Positions 23,998-37,661 of a stretch of 64,000 nt of DNA are shown one piece after another. This DNA is from DASSUW01 sp963730535. GTDB lineage: Bacteria > Actinomycetota > Thermoleophilia > Solirubrobacterales > Solirubrobacteraceae. The stretch covers positions 372,001 through 436,000 of the forward strand of contig CAVSRU010000005.1 of NCBI GenBank assembly GCA_963730535.1, in the 5' to 3' direction. Under the pieces are notes generated by a model. The model saw nothing but the letters and a program-made list of their open reading frames with translations, was not told the origin of the DNA and did no database searches. How positions within the stretch are numbered: the stretch's first letter is position 1; each line of letters starts with the position of its first letter. Made by a program: the position numbers and the translations under genes.

Positions 23998-24192
23998 AAC
24001 GTCAACGGCGGCTAGGTAAGGAGACTGGGCGCCGGCGATTGTGTGCATTTCGTCGACCTCACAGGCGCGGGCGCGGTGAAGTCGACGTTATGCCCCTATA
24101 GCGTGCATTTCGTCGACCTCACGAGCGCCAACATCGCGACGTCGACGTTATGCACCCTCCCGGGCTCCCCCTCAATGCCGCCGTTGACGTTC
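23998..24192. repeat. Mosaic intergenic repeat, copy 2
   Basis: Left end AACGTCAACGGCGGCTAGG, right end CAATGCCGCCGTTGACGTTC, as in the other copies. The core differs: a unit beginning GTGCATTTCGTCGACCTCAC and closing with a GTCGACGTTATGC arm occurs twice in tandem (about 24041-24094 and 24103-24155), each unit being an imperfect inverted repeat. Lies just beyond the HAD gene's stop. Confidence 0.85.
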
Positions 24193-24211
24193 GCCGACGC
24201 CGACGGTGTCG

Positions 24212-24853
24212 TCAGCCGGTGGCAAGCAGGCCCGGGAGCTCGCGCATGTCGTCGAAGACCGTCGTGGCGGGCCCGCGGAGCCGGTCGGCCGACGTGAGCC
24301 CGCCCGCGTAGGCGAACGCGTGCATGCCGGCGGCCCGTGCGGCCTCGACGCCGAACGCGCTGTCCTCCACGACGACGCAGCGCGCGGGCGGCACGCCCAT
24401 GGCCGCTGCGGCGTGGAGGAAGAGGTCCGGGGCGGGCTTGCCGGGGACCACGTCGTCCGCGCTGAAGATCCGCCCGCGGAAGCGGTCGAGGAGCCCGGTG
24501 AGGCCGAGCGTGCGCTCGAGCCGCTCGTGGCTGCTGCTGGACGCGACGCACGTCGGGAGCTCGATGGCGTCGAGGGCGTCCGTCACGCCGGCCACCGGTT
24601 CGAGCTCTGCCTCGAACGCCTCCCGATACAGGTGCTGGAAACGGTTCTCCCAGCCCTCCTCGAGGGTCCGCCCGAGCTGACGCTCGATCTCCCCGACCAT
24701 GTACGAGTGGGAGCGCCCGACGAAGCGCTCCACGACCTCCGCCTCACTCATCGGCCACCCGAGCTCCCCGAGCACATAGGCGTCGATGCGCACGGAGATC
24801 CGCTCGCTGTCCACGAGCACGCCATCGCAATCGAAGATCACCAGCTCGAGCAC
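24212..24853 (-). CDS. HAD-superfamily hydrolase (beta-phosphoglucomutase/phosphatase-like)
   Basis: The 213-residue product starts with motif I VIFDCDGVLVDSE, where the first Asp forms the phospho-aspartate; motif II is VASSSSHER and motif III/IV are PGKPAPDLFL and CVVVEDSAFGVEAARAAGM. An alpha-helical cap is inserted after motif I, as in subfamily IA enzymes such as phosphoglycolate phosphatase and beta-phosphoglucomutase. The substrate is unknown. GTG at 24853 puts motif I at the usual place. Its upstream region overlaps the rRNA terminator, so it may receive read-through from the rRNA operon or have a promoter inside. Confidence 0.88.
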   Translation of the reverse strand: MLELVIFDCDGVLVDSERISVRIDAYVLGELGWPMSEAEVVERFVGRSHSYMVGEIERQLGRTLEEGWENRFQHLYREAFEAELEPVAGVTDALDAIELPTCVASSSSHERLERTLGLTGLLDRFRGRIFSADDVVPGKPAPDLFLHAAAAMGVPPARCVVVEDSAFGVEAARAAGMHAFAYAGGLTSADRLRGPATTVFDDMRELPGLLATG

Positions 24854-24870
24854 GCCTACAGCTTTAACGC

Positions 24871-24898
24871 AATCGAGCCGCACTCAGGCGGCTCGATT
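24871..24898 (-). terminator. rRNA operon terminator hairpin
   Basis: Perfect 11-base stem (AATCGAGCCGC with GCGGCTCGATT, 6-base loop) just past the 3' end of 5S rRNA on the minus strand, followed by a short T-containing stretch. Consistent with an intrinsic terminator for the 16S-23S-5S unit. Confidence 0.75.
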
Positions 24899-24903
24899 CA
24901 AGA

Positions 24904-25018
24904 AACGGCGGCGACCTACTCTCCCAGGCCCGTGAAGGCCAAGTACCATCGGCGCGGTGGGGCTTAACTGCTCTGTTCGGAATGGGAAGAGGTGTTTCCC
25001 CCACGCTAATGCCACCGA
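24904..25018 (-). rRNA. 5S ribosomal RNA
   Basis: The minus strand reads the 5S pattern GGTGGCATTAGCG, ACACCTCTTCCCATTCCGAA, GATGGTACTTGGC and GGGAGAGTAGGTCGCCGCC. Length about 115 nucleotides. Ends are estimated from conserved helix I, to within a few bases. It is third in the operon, 111 bases after 23S. Confidence 0.95.
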
Positions 25019-25129
25019 AATTGTCAAGGCCGGGCGGCCGCGGGCGACGTCACGTCGCACCAGCGGCCGGCGCGCACAAGGCGCGGGCCTTCAAAGCTGC
25101 ACAGCCCGCCAACAAGCGAGTATCAAAAA
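25019..25129 (-). other. 23S-5S spacer with 23S processing arm
   Basis: Holds the downstream arm of the 23S processing stalk (about 25088-25120), which pairs with the arm at 28190-28220 before 23S. No tRNA. Confidence 0.6.
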
Positions 25130-29968
<4,839 letters not shown>

Positions 29969-30244
29969 AACTGCTCACAGAGTTGTCGTGCATCTCTCGA
30001 GGGCGGTGGCCGTACACGTGGCCAGCGCCGGATGCGATCGACGAGGTTTCGTTCAGGTGCCGTACGACGCTCGCAAGCGAGCACCGTCGGCGTTGACGAA
30101 CCTGGACGCACATCGATCGTTGCCACGGCACGAGGCCATGGCTGATCGGTGCGCATGCTGTTGAGTTTTCAAAGACCGCTGCGCCTCGGAGAGGGGATTC
30201 CTCGATCTGGGCGCGCTCAAGGGCAAGCCCCGAGCGGACAACGG
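29969..30244 (-). ncRNA. rRNA leader with 16S processing arm
   Basis: The leader transcript between promoter and 16S. At 30153-30174 it holds the sequence (minus strand) CTTTGAAAACTCAACAGCATGC, perfectly placed to pair with the spacer arm after 16S. No ORF or tRNA found. Confidence 0.65.
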
Positions 30245-30274
30245 AGTGTAGCGCGTCCGAACAAGGACGGCCAA
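30245..30274 (-). promoter_or_regulatory. Candidate rRNA promoter
   Basis: On the minus strand a -35 like TTGGCC (30269-30274) and a -10 like TACACT (30245-30250) are 18 bases apart and point at the rRNA leader. The match is fair rather than strong, and the 276-base distance to 16S is normal for an rRNA leader. Confidence 0.5.
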
Positions 30275-30314
30275 GCCCGCCATCGCGGCCCCGAACGCTA
30301 GCAAGCCGGGGGCC

Positions 30315-31484
30315 TCAAGCGACCCGCAGGCGCCGGAATCGGCGCTTGCCGACCTGGAGCACGCGGCCGTCGAGGTCGGCCGCCTGGACGTCGAGATCGG
30401 CCACCGGCACCCCGTCGAGCTTCACGCCGCCCTGGGCGATCGCGCGCCGCGCCTCGGACCGCGAGCCGCCGAACACGTCGGCGATCAGTTCGGGCAGGTG
30501 CACTCCGCCGCCGTCCGTCGCCCGCACGTCGGCCTCCTCGATCTCCTCCGGCAGGTCGCCGGAGACGAACACGCGGTCGAACGCCGCCTCGGCCTCGGCC
30601 GCCGCCTCCGGCCCGTGCAGGCGTTCGACGAGCGCCCGGGCGAGCGCCCGCTTGGCGTCCCGCGCCGGCATGTCCTCGGGGACCGGCCGCCCCAGGAGGA
30701 GGTCGTACCAGGTGGCCAGCACCGAGTCGGGCGCCCGCAGCGTCCGCCCGTAGATCTCCTCCGGCGACGCGGTGATCCCGATGTCGTTGTCCAGCGACTT
30801 GGACATCTTCTGCACGCCGTCGATCCCCGGCAGCAGCGGCATCGTGAGCACCACCTGCGGCGGCTGCCCGTACGCGCTCTGCACCGCCCGTCCCATCAGC
30901 AGGTTGAACGTCTGGTCGGTGCCGCCGAGCTCGACGTCCGCCTCCACCGCCACCGAGTCGTAGCCCTGGAGCACCGGGTACAGCAGCTCGAGCAGCGACA
31001 CCGGCTCCTGGGCGACCATCCGGCGGGCGAAGTCGTCGCGCTCGAGGATCTGGGCCACGGTCGGCACGCGCGTGAGCCGGAACAGCTCCTCCATCCCCAT
31101 GTCCAGCCACTCGCTGTTGTGGCGCAGCTCGAACCGGTCGTCGGTGCGCAGCACCTTGCCTGCCTGCTCCACGTACGTGCGCGCGTGCGCGTCGATCTCG
31201 TCGCCGGAGAGCACCGGGCGGGTTGCCGAGCGCCCGCTGGGGTCGCCGACGCGGGCCGTGAAGTCGCCGACGATGAGCACGACCGTGTGGCCCGCGTCCT
31301 GGAACTCGCGCAGCTTCTGGAGCACGACGGTGTGGCCCAGGTGGATGTCGCTGGCGGTCGGGTCCATGCCCAGCTTCACACGCAGGGGACGGCCGCTGCG
31401 CAGCCGGTCCTCGAGGGCGCCGGCGGGCAGCACGTCGACCGTGTTGCGGGCCAGATGCCCCGCGGTCCGTGCGGCTTCGTCCAT
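30315..31484 (-). CDS. tyrS: Tyrosyl-tRNA synthetase
   Basis: TyrRS charges tRNA-Tyr. The 389-residue class I synthetase has the HIGH-type motif as HLGH (residues 48-51), GDFTARVGDPSGR, the KMSKS loop in GVQKMSKSLDNDIG, and a C-terminal S4 RNA-binding domain (SRSEARRAIAQGGVKLDGV). ATG start 31484. It ends just before the rRNA promoter. A 110-base gap to the divergent PBP gene should hold both promoters. Nothing like a T-box leader is visible. Confidence 0.95.
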   Translation of the reverse strand: MDEAARTAGHLARNTVDVLPAGALEDRLRSGRPLRVKLGMDPTASDIHLGHTVVLQKLREFQDAGHTVVLIVGDFTARVGDPSGRSATRPVLSGDEIDAHARTYVEQAGKVLRTDDRFELRHNSEWLDMGMEELFRLTRVPTVAQILERDDFARRMVAQEPVSLLELLYPVLQGYDSVAVEADVELGGTDQTFNLLMGRAVQSAYGQPPQVVLTMPLLPGIDGVQKMSKSLDNDIGITASPEEIYGRTLRAPDSVLATWYDLLLGRPVPEDMPARDAKRALARALVERLHGPEAAAEAEAAFDRVFVSGDLPEEIEEADVRATDGGGVHLPELIADVFGGSRSEARRAIAQGGVKLDGVPVADLDVQAADLDGRVLQVGKRRFRRLRVA

Positions 31485-31594
31485 GGGCGCCGATGCTAGC
31501 CTCCCACCGGGTCCGGACCGTCCGTGGCATCCCTCATCATGCGGGTCGCGGAGGCCTCAGCGCGGAGCGCAGAGCCGCGTCCCGACCGCCCTGT

Positions 31595-33862
31595 ATGAGC
31601 GATCTAGACCGCACCCTCGACCCCGAGGCCACCGCCGCCAACGGCGGTGGCAGCGGAGCGACCGTCGTGCCCCTGCGCCCCGGCTCCCCGCCGCCACGCC
31701 GGCGCTTGCGCATCCGCAAGCTGCGGCTGTTCGCGCTCCTGCTCGGTCTCGGGGTGCTGGCCGCCGTCTCGACGGTGTTCGGGATGATGATGGCCGTCGC
31801 CTCCGACCTGCCGACGCTCGACAAGCCGGCCACCCGCAACTCGATCCTGCTCGACCGCGACGGCAACGAGATCGGCGTCCTCACCGGCAACCAGAAGCGG
31901 CTCTTCCTGCGCGAGGAGCAGATCGCGCCGGTCATGAAGCAGGCGATCATCGCGATCGAGGACCAGCGCTTCTACACCAACGACGGCGTCGACCTGCGGG
32001 GCATCGGCCGGGCGCTGTACCAGGACATCGTCCAGCAGCGCGTGGTCCAGGGCGGCTCGACGATCACGCAGCAGTTCGTCAAGAACGCGCTCGCCGCCCA
32101 GGACGACCGGACGATCTTCCAGAAGCTGCGCGAGTCGGCCATGGCGTACCACCTCACGCGCAAGTGGACCAAGGAGGAGATCCTCCGCAACTACCTCAAC
32201 ACGATCTACTTCGGGAACGGCGCCTACGGGATCGAGGCCGCGGCGCGCACGTACTTCCAGGCGTACCACCAGGGCTGTGACGAGAAGGCGCGGGGGACCT
32301 TCTGCGCGCGCGAGCTGCTGCCCCACGAGGCGGCGCTGCTGGCCGGCATGGTCGCCTCCCCCACCGGCTACGACCCGATCACGAGGCCCGACGCCGCCCG
32401 CGCGCGGCGCAACACCGTGCTCCACAAGATGCTCGAGCAGCGCTACCTCACGCAGGATCAGTACGACGACGCGGTGCTCCGGCCGCTGCCCGACCGCGGC
32501 GACCTCCAGCCGCCGGAGGAGGACACCGAGCACCCGTACTTCACGTCGTGGGTCAAGCAGCAGGTCGTCGACCGCCTAGGCGGCGGCCAGGCGGGCGCAC
32601 GGCTGGCGTTCGAGGGCGGCCTGAAGGTGAAGACGACGATCGACGGCGAGATGCAGGGCGCCGCCGAGGCAGCCATCGAGCAGTGGCTGCCCAACCGCGA
32701 CGGCCCGCGAGCCGCGCTGGTGGCGCTCGACAACCGGTCGGGCGAGGTGCGCGCCATGGTCGGCGGCGACGACTACAAGGAGCTGCCGTTCAACCTCGCC
32801 ACCCAGGGCCAGCGCCAGCCCGGCTCGTCGATCAAGCCGTTCATCCTCGCCGAGGCGCTCAACCAGGGGATCTCCCCCAACTCCGTCTGGGCGTCGCACA
32901 AGCTCGAGATCGACGTCCCGCACTCGAAGGAGATCTTCACCGTCAACAACTACGAGGGCGCGTACTCCGGCATCACGACGCTCGCGCGCGCGACCACGTT
33001 CTCCGACAACTCGGTGTTCGCGCAGGTCGGCATCAAGGTCGGCACCAAGAAGATCGCGCGACTCGCCGAGCGGATGGGGATCCGCACGAACGTCTCGACC
33101 AACTACGCGATGACGCTCGGCGGCCTCAAGCAGGGCGTCACGCCGCTGGACATGGCGCACGCCTACCAGACGTTCGCCAGCCGCGGCCGGCTCGTGTACG
33201 GCTCGCTCAGCCCGGGAGCCGGCAACCGCAAGCGCGACACGGCACCGGGCCCCGTCGGCATCCAGCGGATCGAGCACCGCCGGGGCGACGACTGGAAGCC
33301 GCTCGACCTGCCGGACGGCTCGAAGGCCGTCAACAAGCGACTCGACCGCCGCATCCTCGACGAGGGGGTCGCCGACCAGGTCGGCTCGATCCTCCAGGGC
33401 GTCGTCCAGTCCGGCACCGGCACTCGCGCCCAGGTCTCGGGCGTGACGGTGGCCGGCAAGACGGGGACGACGGAGGGCTACGGCGACGCGTGGTTCGTCG
33501 GCTGGACGCCGCAGTTCACGGTCGCCGTGTGGGTCGGCTACCCGAACGCGTTCAAGCCGATGGAGACGGAGTTCGCAGGCCAGCCGGTGGCCGGCGGCAC
33601 GTACCCGGCCAGCATCTTCCGCACGTTCGTCGGAGCCGTGGCCGAGCCGGAGGACGACGAGGAGGTCACGCCGACGGTCCCCGTGCCCTCCACAGGCGCG
33701 CCGGCGCCCGCCGAGCCGGCCGAGCCGGCCGCCCCCGCGCCTGAGACGCCCGCCCCCGCCGAGCCCGAGGCGCCGCCGGCCGAGCCCGCACCGGCGCCCG
33801 CCGCGCCGCCGCCCGCGGCTGGCGGTGCGCCTGCGCCGGAGGATGGCGGGGCCGAGCCGTAG
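31595..33862 (+). CDS. Class A penicillin-binding protein (transglycosylase/transpeptidase)
   Basis: Bifunctional peptidoglycan synthase of 755 residues. One transmembrane helix at about 43-68 follows a basic cytoplasmic tail. The GT51 glycosyltransferase has catalytic Glu122 in AIEDQRFYTNDGVD and GGSTITQQFVKNAL. The transpeptidase has Ser411 in PGSSIKPF, SDNSVFAQVG (SxN box) and KTGTTEGYGDAWFVGWTP near residue 622. The C-terminal about 65 residues are Pro/Ala/Glu-rich and probably span the wall. I chose ATG 31595; the frame upstream has no features. It resembles PBP1a/PonA types. Confidence 0.93.
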   Translation: MSDLDRTLDPEATAANGGGSGATVVPLRPGSPPPRRRLRIRKLRLFALLLGLGVLAAVSTVFGMMMAVASDLPTLDKPATRNSILLDRDGNEIGVLTGNQKRLFLREEQIAPVMKQAIIAIEDQRFYTNDGVDLRGIGRALYQDIVQQRVVQGGSTITQQFVKNALAAQDDRTIFQKLRESAMAYHLTRKWTKEEILRNYLNTIYFGNGAYGIEAAARTYFQAYHQGCDEKARGTFCARELLPHEAALLAGMVASPTGYDPITRPDAARARRNTVLHKMLEQRYLTQDQYDDAVLRPLPDRGDLQPPEEDTEHPYFTSWVKQQVVDRLGGGQAGARLAFEGGLKVKTTIDGEMQGAAEAAIEQWLPNRDGPRAALVALDNRSGEVRAMVGGDDYKELPFNLATQGQRQPGSSIKPFILAEALNQGISPNSVWASHKLEIDVPHSKEIFTVNNYEGAYSGITTLARATTFSDNSVFAQVGIKVGTKKIARLAERMGIRTNVSTNYAMTLGGLKQGVTPLDMAHAYQTFASRGRLVYGSLSPGAGNRKRDTAPGPVGIQRIEHRRGDDWKPLDLPDGSKAVNKRLDRRILDEGVADQVGSILQGVVQSGTGTRAQVSGVTVAGKTGTTEGYGDAWFVGWTPQFTVAVWVGYPNAFKPMETEFAGQPVAGGTYPASIFRTFVGAVAEPEDDEEVTPTVPVPSTGAPAPAEPAEPAAPAPETPAPAEPEAPPAEPAPAPAAPPPAAGGAPAPEDGGAEP

Positions 33863-33865
33863 TCC

Positions 33866-34018
33866 AACGTCAACGGCGGCTGGGTAGGGAGGCTTGGGAG
33901 CCAGCCGCTGCGCGAACTATCCCGAGTTAGCCCCGGAATCCGGGGCTAATCCGACGCAGTTCGGCCATCACCGTCCACGCCGGCCCCTCGCCTCCCTACC
34001 CAGCCGCAGTTGACTTTC
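33866..34018. repeat. Mosaic intergenic repeat, copy 3 (complete terminal inverted repeats)
   Basis: Left end AACGTCAACGGCGGCTGGG and right end CCCAGCCGCAGTTGACTTT are inverted repeats of 28 bases with two mismatches, including the TAGGGAGGC box. The core has ACTATCCCGAGTTAGCCCC and GGGGCTAATCCG around CCGGAATCCGG. The right half is nearly identical to copy 4 over some 50 bases. It is between two convergent genes and overlaps the mpg stop by two bases. Confidence 0.88.
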
Positions 34019-34577
34019 AGGCCGCCAGCAACCCCGGAGGCCACGGCCGCGACACGTCCCGCGCCCCCACGGCGCAGAACCGCCACGGCAGCTCGACCCC
34101 CTTGGTGATCCCGATCCGGGTGCTGACCACCGCCGGGAGCGGCGACGCGGGCGGCTCGATCCGCACCGGCCCCGCCGACAGCGAGGTGCCGTTCATCTCC
34201 AGCCCGATCCCGAGCGCCTGGGTGAGCTTGCCCGGCCCGGAGCACAGGTCGTCGCTGCGCCGCCGGGCGCGCATGATCTCGATCCCCTCGACCGGCTCCA
34301 GGGCGCGGATGAGCACGGCGGCGCCCACGTCCTCCGCCTCGCAGACCGCGTTGAGCAGGGCGTGGATCCCGTACGAGCGGTAGACGTAGGCGATCCCGGG
34401 CGGCCCGAACAGCGTGCTCGTGCGCTGCGTCAATCCCACGTAGGCGTGGCAGGCCGGCTCCGAGTGGTGGTAGGCCTCCGTCTCGACGATCACGCCCGCC
34501 GTGTCGCCGCAGCGCACCACGCCGCCCAGCAGCGCCTGCGCCACCTCGACGACGGGGCGCTCGTAGAAGTCCCTCAC
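34017..34577 (-). CDS. mpg: DNA-3-methyladenine glycosylase (AAG/Mpg family)
   Basis: Base-excision enzyme that removes alkylated purines. The 186-residue product has VIVETEAYHHSEPACHAYVG (with the catalytic Glu), RTSTLFGPPGIAYVYRSYG, GIHALLNAVCE, and SGPGKLTQALGIGLEMNG, all typical of Mpg. GTG start overlaps the argH stop (GTGA), a coupling with no obvious functional reason. Its stop lies in the end of an intergenic repeat, so the C-terminus may have been set by the repeat insertion. Confidence 0.93.
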   Translation of the reverse strand: MRDFYERPVVEVAQALLGGVVRCGDTAGVIVETEAYHHSEPACHAYVGLTQRTSTLFGPPGIAYVYRSYGIHALLNAVCEAEDVGAAVLIRALEPVEGIEIMRARRRSDDLCSGPGKLTQALGIGLEMNGTSLSAGPVRIEPPASPLPAVVSTRIGITKGVELPWRFCAVGARDVSRPWPPGLLAA

Positions 34578-35944
34578 GCCGGCTGCCCGTCCAGCTCCGC
34601 CCGCGCGTGCGCCAGCTGCTCAAGCACGCGGCCAGACGCCGTGCCTCCCTCGGAGACCTTCGACTCGAGCCACGAGCGCGACGAGAGCACCGAGTAGTAC
34701 TCGTCGTCCAGCGCCTCCGAGTGCCGTGCCAGCTCCTCCCGCGTCAGCTCGGACAGGGTGCGCCCGGAGTCGACCGCCTCGCGCACGAGGCCGGCGACGA
34801 TCCCGTGCGCCTGCCGGAACGGCACGCCGCGGCGCACCAGCATGTCGGCGACGTCGACGGCGGCGATCATCTCGTCGGTCGCCGCGCCGGCCAGCCGGTC
34901 GCGGTCGAACGACAGCGAGCCCAACATGCCGGTCGCCGCCTGGAGGCACAGATCGAGCGTGTCGGCGGCGTCGAACAGGTGCTCCTTGTCCTCCTGCATG
35001 TCCTTGTTGTAGGTCAGCGGCAGCCCGTGGAGCACGCCGTGCAGCGCCGCCAGGTGCGCCACCACGCGCGGCGCCTTGGCCCGCAGCAGCTCGGCGGCGT
35101 CGGGGTTCTTCTTCTGCGGCATGATCGAGGAGCCCGAGGCCCACGCGTCCGACACCTCGCAGAAGCCGAACTCCTGGCTCGACCACAGCACGATCTCCGC
35201 CCCCAGGCGGGACAGGTGGGTGGCGCAGGTGGCGGCGGCCGACAGGTAGTCGAGCACGAAGTCGCGGTTCGAGACCGCGTCGATCGAGTTCGGCGCCACG
35301 CTCGCGAAGCCCAGCTCGCGCGCCACCAGCCGGCGGTCGGTCTCGAAGTTCACGCCCGCCAGCGCGCCCGCCCCCAGCGGCAGGTCGCTCGTCGCCCCCA
35401 GCACGTTCTCGAACCGCCGCGCGTCGCGCCGGAACATCCAGAAGTACGCGAGCAGGTGGTGGGCGAGGTAGACCGGCTGGGCGCGCTGGAGGTGCGTGTA
35501 CCCCGGCATCGCCCACTCGAGGTGCCGCTCGGCGAGCTGGACGATCGTGCTCTGGAGGTGGCCGAGCCGCTCGATCGTCGTCAGCGCGTGCGCCCGCGTG
35601 AACATCGCGACGTCGGTGGCCACCTGGTCGTTGCGCGAGCGCGCCGTGTGCAGGCGGCCGCCGACCGGGCCGGCGATCTCCGTGAGCCGCCGCTCGATCG
35701 CCATGTGGATGTCCTCGTCGTCGGGCGAGAACGGGAACGCGCCGGACTCGAGCTCGGCCTCGACCCGCTCGAGACCGCTCAGCAGCTCGTCGCGGTCGTG
35801 GTCCGAGATGATGCCCGCCTCCGCGAGCATCTTCGCGTGGGCGCGCGACTGCTCCACGTCGTACGGCCCCAGCCGCCAGTCGAACGCCAGCGAGGCGTTG
35901 AGCTGCTGGAACACCGGGTCCTGCGGGAGCGAGAAGCGCGTCAT
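34574..35944 (-). CDS. argH: Argininosuccinate lyase
   Basis: ArgH cleaves argininosuccinate to arginine and fumarate, the final arginine step. The 456-residue fumarase-superfamily enzyme has HTARSRNDQVATDV, GYTHLQRAQPV and the signature GSSIMPQKKNPD holding the catalytic Ser loop. Length is normal. No other arg gene is in this window. ATG start at 35944. Divergent from the GNAT gene by only 9 bases. Confidence 0.96.
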   Translation of the reverse strand: MTRFSLPQDPVFQQLNASLAFDWRLGPYDVEQSRAHAKMLAEAGIISDHDRDELLSGLERVEAELESGAFPFSPDDEDIHMAIERRLTEIAGPVGGRLHTARSRNDQVATDVAMFTRAHALTTIERLGHLQSTIVQLAERHLEWAMPGYTHLQRAQPVYLAHHLLAYFWMFRRDARRFENVLGATSDLPLGAGALAGVNFETDRRLVARELGFASVAPNSIDAVSNRDFVLDYLSAAATCATHLSRLGAEIVLWSSQEFGFCEVSDAWASGSSIMPQKKNPDAAELLRAKAPRVVAHLAALHGVLHGLPLTYNKDMQEDKEHLFDAADTLDLCLQAATGMLGSLSFDRDRLAGAATDEMIAAVDVADMLVRRGVPFRQAHGIVAGLVREAVDSGRTLSELTREELARHSEALDDEYYSVLSSRSWLESKVSEGGTASGRVLEQLAHARAELDGQPA

Positions 35945-35953
35945 CGGTCGGCC

Positions 35954-36583
35954 ATGATGACTGACATGACCCTCGCGGTCCGGCCCGCCACGCCCGACGA
36001 CGACCCGGTCGCGGAGCTCCTCTACCTCTCGGCCAAGCCGTACTACGACGCCTACGCCGGCTCCGAGCGCCGCGCCCGCGCGCTGGTGAGCTCCCTCTAC
36101 CCCCGCCCCGGCCACGCGGCGAGCTTCGACGTGTGCTCGGTGGCGGTGCTCGACGGCGCCGTGGCCGGCGTGGTCGCGACGTTCCCCGTGACGGAGGGCG
36201 ACGCCCGCGCGCGCCGGTTCGTGAACCTCACCGCCCCGCGCATCCCGCCCTGGCGCTGGCCGGCGCTCATCCGCCACGTGCGGGCCGCCGGGCTCGTCTC
36301 GCCCCACCCGCCCGAGGGCACGCTGTACGTCGACGCCCTGGCCGTCGAGCCGCGCTTCCGGCGCCGCGGCATCGCCCGTGCGCTGCTCGCCCATGCCGAG
36401 CACGAGGCCGCCGGCGCCGGCTTCGGGGGCGTCTCGCTCGACACCGGCCTTCGCAACGACGCCGCCCGCGCGCTGTACGCCGCCGCCGGCTACGAGGAGC
36501 GCGAGACGCGCCGGGCGCCGAGCCGCACGGTCGCCGCCGCCGTCGGCGGGCCGGGCTTCGTGAGCTACCTCAAGCGCCTATGA
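35954..36583 (+). CDS. GNAT-family N-acetyltransferase
   Basis: The 209-residue protein shows the acetyl-CoA binding loop in LAVEPRFRRRGIARALLAHAE, followed by GVSLDTGLRNDAARALYAAAGY, which is the normal GNAT C-terminal half. The substrate is unknown. Two adjacent in-frame ATG codons are possible starts. The gene is convergent with the DegT gene and overlaps it by 14 bases, and divergent from argH by 9 bases. Confidence 0.88.
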   Translation: MMTDMTLAVRPATPDDDPVAELLYLSAKPYYDAYAGSERRARALVSSLYPRPGHAASFDVCSVAVLDGAVAGVVATFPVTEGDARARRFVNLTAPRIPPWRWPALIRHVRAAGLVSPHPPEGTLYVDALAVEPRFRRRGIARALLAHAEHEAAGAGFGGVSLDTGLRNDAARALYAAAGYEERETRRAPSRTVAAAVGGPGFVSYLKRL

Positions 36584-37661
36584 CGGCGTCCAGCGCCTCG
36601 GCCACCTGCGCGACCTGGCCCTCGGTCATCTCCGGGAAGAACGGGAGCGCGATCGAGCGCGCGGCGACGTCCTCGCAGACCGGGAACTCGCCCTCCCGGT
36701 GGCCGAGCTCGCGGTAGAACGACATCAGGTGGATGGCCGGCAGGTACGGCTTGGACTGCACGCCGCGCTCGAGCAGCGCGCGGATGGCGCCGTCGCGGTC
36801 GACCCCGTGCGGGAGCTGGACGACGAACACGAACCAGCCGCGCACGTCGCCGTCGTGGTCCTCGCACGGCAGCTCGGCCGCGCTCTCCGCCAGCGCCGCG
36901 CGGTACCAGCCGGCGACGCGGGCCCGCGCGGCGAGCATGTCGTCGAGGCGCTCGAGCTGGGCGAGCCCGATCGCGCAGGCGACGTCGGTGAGCCGGTAGT
37001 TGAAGCCGAGACGGTCGTGGTCGAGCCAGCCCATGTCGGGCGCCCGGCCCTGGTTGCGCTCGGAGTCGACCCGCTCCTTGTGCTCGGCCGACGCCATGGT
37101 GAGCATCCCGCCCTCGCCCGTCGTGAGCTGCTTGTTCGCGTAGAAGGCGAAGGCGGCGGGATGGCCGCGCGCGCCCACCAGCGTGCCGTCCGCGTGCCGG
37201 GCGCCGAGCGCCTCGCAGGCGTCCTCGACGATCGGCAGCCCGTGGGCCTCGAGCGCCGGGATGTCGGCCGGGTAGCCGAAGATGTGCACCGGGAGCAGCG
37301 CCGTCGTGCGGCCGGTGATGGCCGCCGCCGCGGCGTCGGGGTCGATGTTCAGGGTGACCGGGTCGATGTCCGCGAACACCGGCTTGGCGCGCTCGTAGAG
37401 GATCACGTTGGCCGAGGCGACGAACGAGAAGGGCGAGGTGACGACCTCGTCGCCCTCCCCCACCCCGACCGCCCGCAGCGCGAGGTGCAGCGCCGCCGTC
37501 CCCGAGGAGACCGCGCTCGCGTGCGCGGCCCCCAGGCGCGCCGCGAAGGCCTGCTCGAAGGCCGGGAGCCGCGGCCCGAGCGAGAGCTGGCCCGAGCGCA
37601 GGACGTCGAGCACGGCGCGCTCCTCGGCCTCGCCGAATACGGGCCTGGCGAGGGGGATCAC
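36570..37661 (-). CDS. DegT/DnrJ/EryC1-family PLP-dependent aminotransferase
   Basis: A sugar-nucleotide aminotransferase-type enzyme of 363 residues. SSGTAALHLALRAVGVGEGD binds the PLP phosphate, IVEDACEALGARH holds the PLP-ring Asp, and the Schiff-base Lys is in FAFYANKQLTTGEGGM. Such enzymes act on dTDP- or UDP-keto sugars or on secondary metabolites. No sugar cluster is adjacent, so its place behind cimA, joined by GTGA, is unusual. It could also serve another keto-acid transamination. Confidence 0.87.
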   Translation of the reverse strand: MIPLARPVFGEAEERAVLDVLRSGQLSLGPRLPAFEQAFAARLGAAHASAVSSGTAALHLALRAVGVGEGDEVVTSPFSFVASANVILYERAKPVFADIDPVTLNIDPDAAAAAITGRTTALLPVHIFGYPADIPALEAHGLPIVEDACEALGARHADGTLVGARGHPAAFAFYANKQLTTGEGGMLTMASAEHKERVDSERNQGRAPDMGWLDHDRLGFNYRLTDVACAIGLAQLERLDDMLAARARVAGWYRAALAESAAELPCEDHDGDVRGWFVFVVQLPHGVDRDGAIRALLERGVQSKPYLPAIHLMSFYRELGHREGEFPVCEDVAARSIALPFFPEMTEGQVAQVAEALDAVIGA

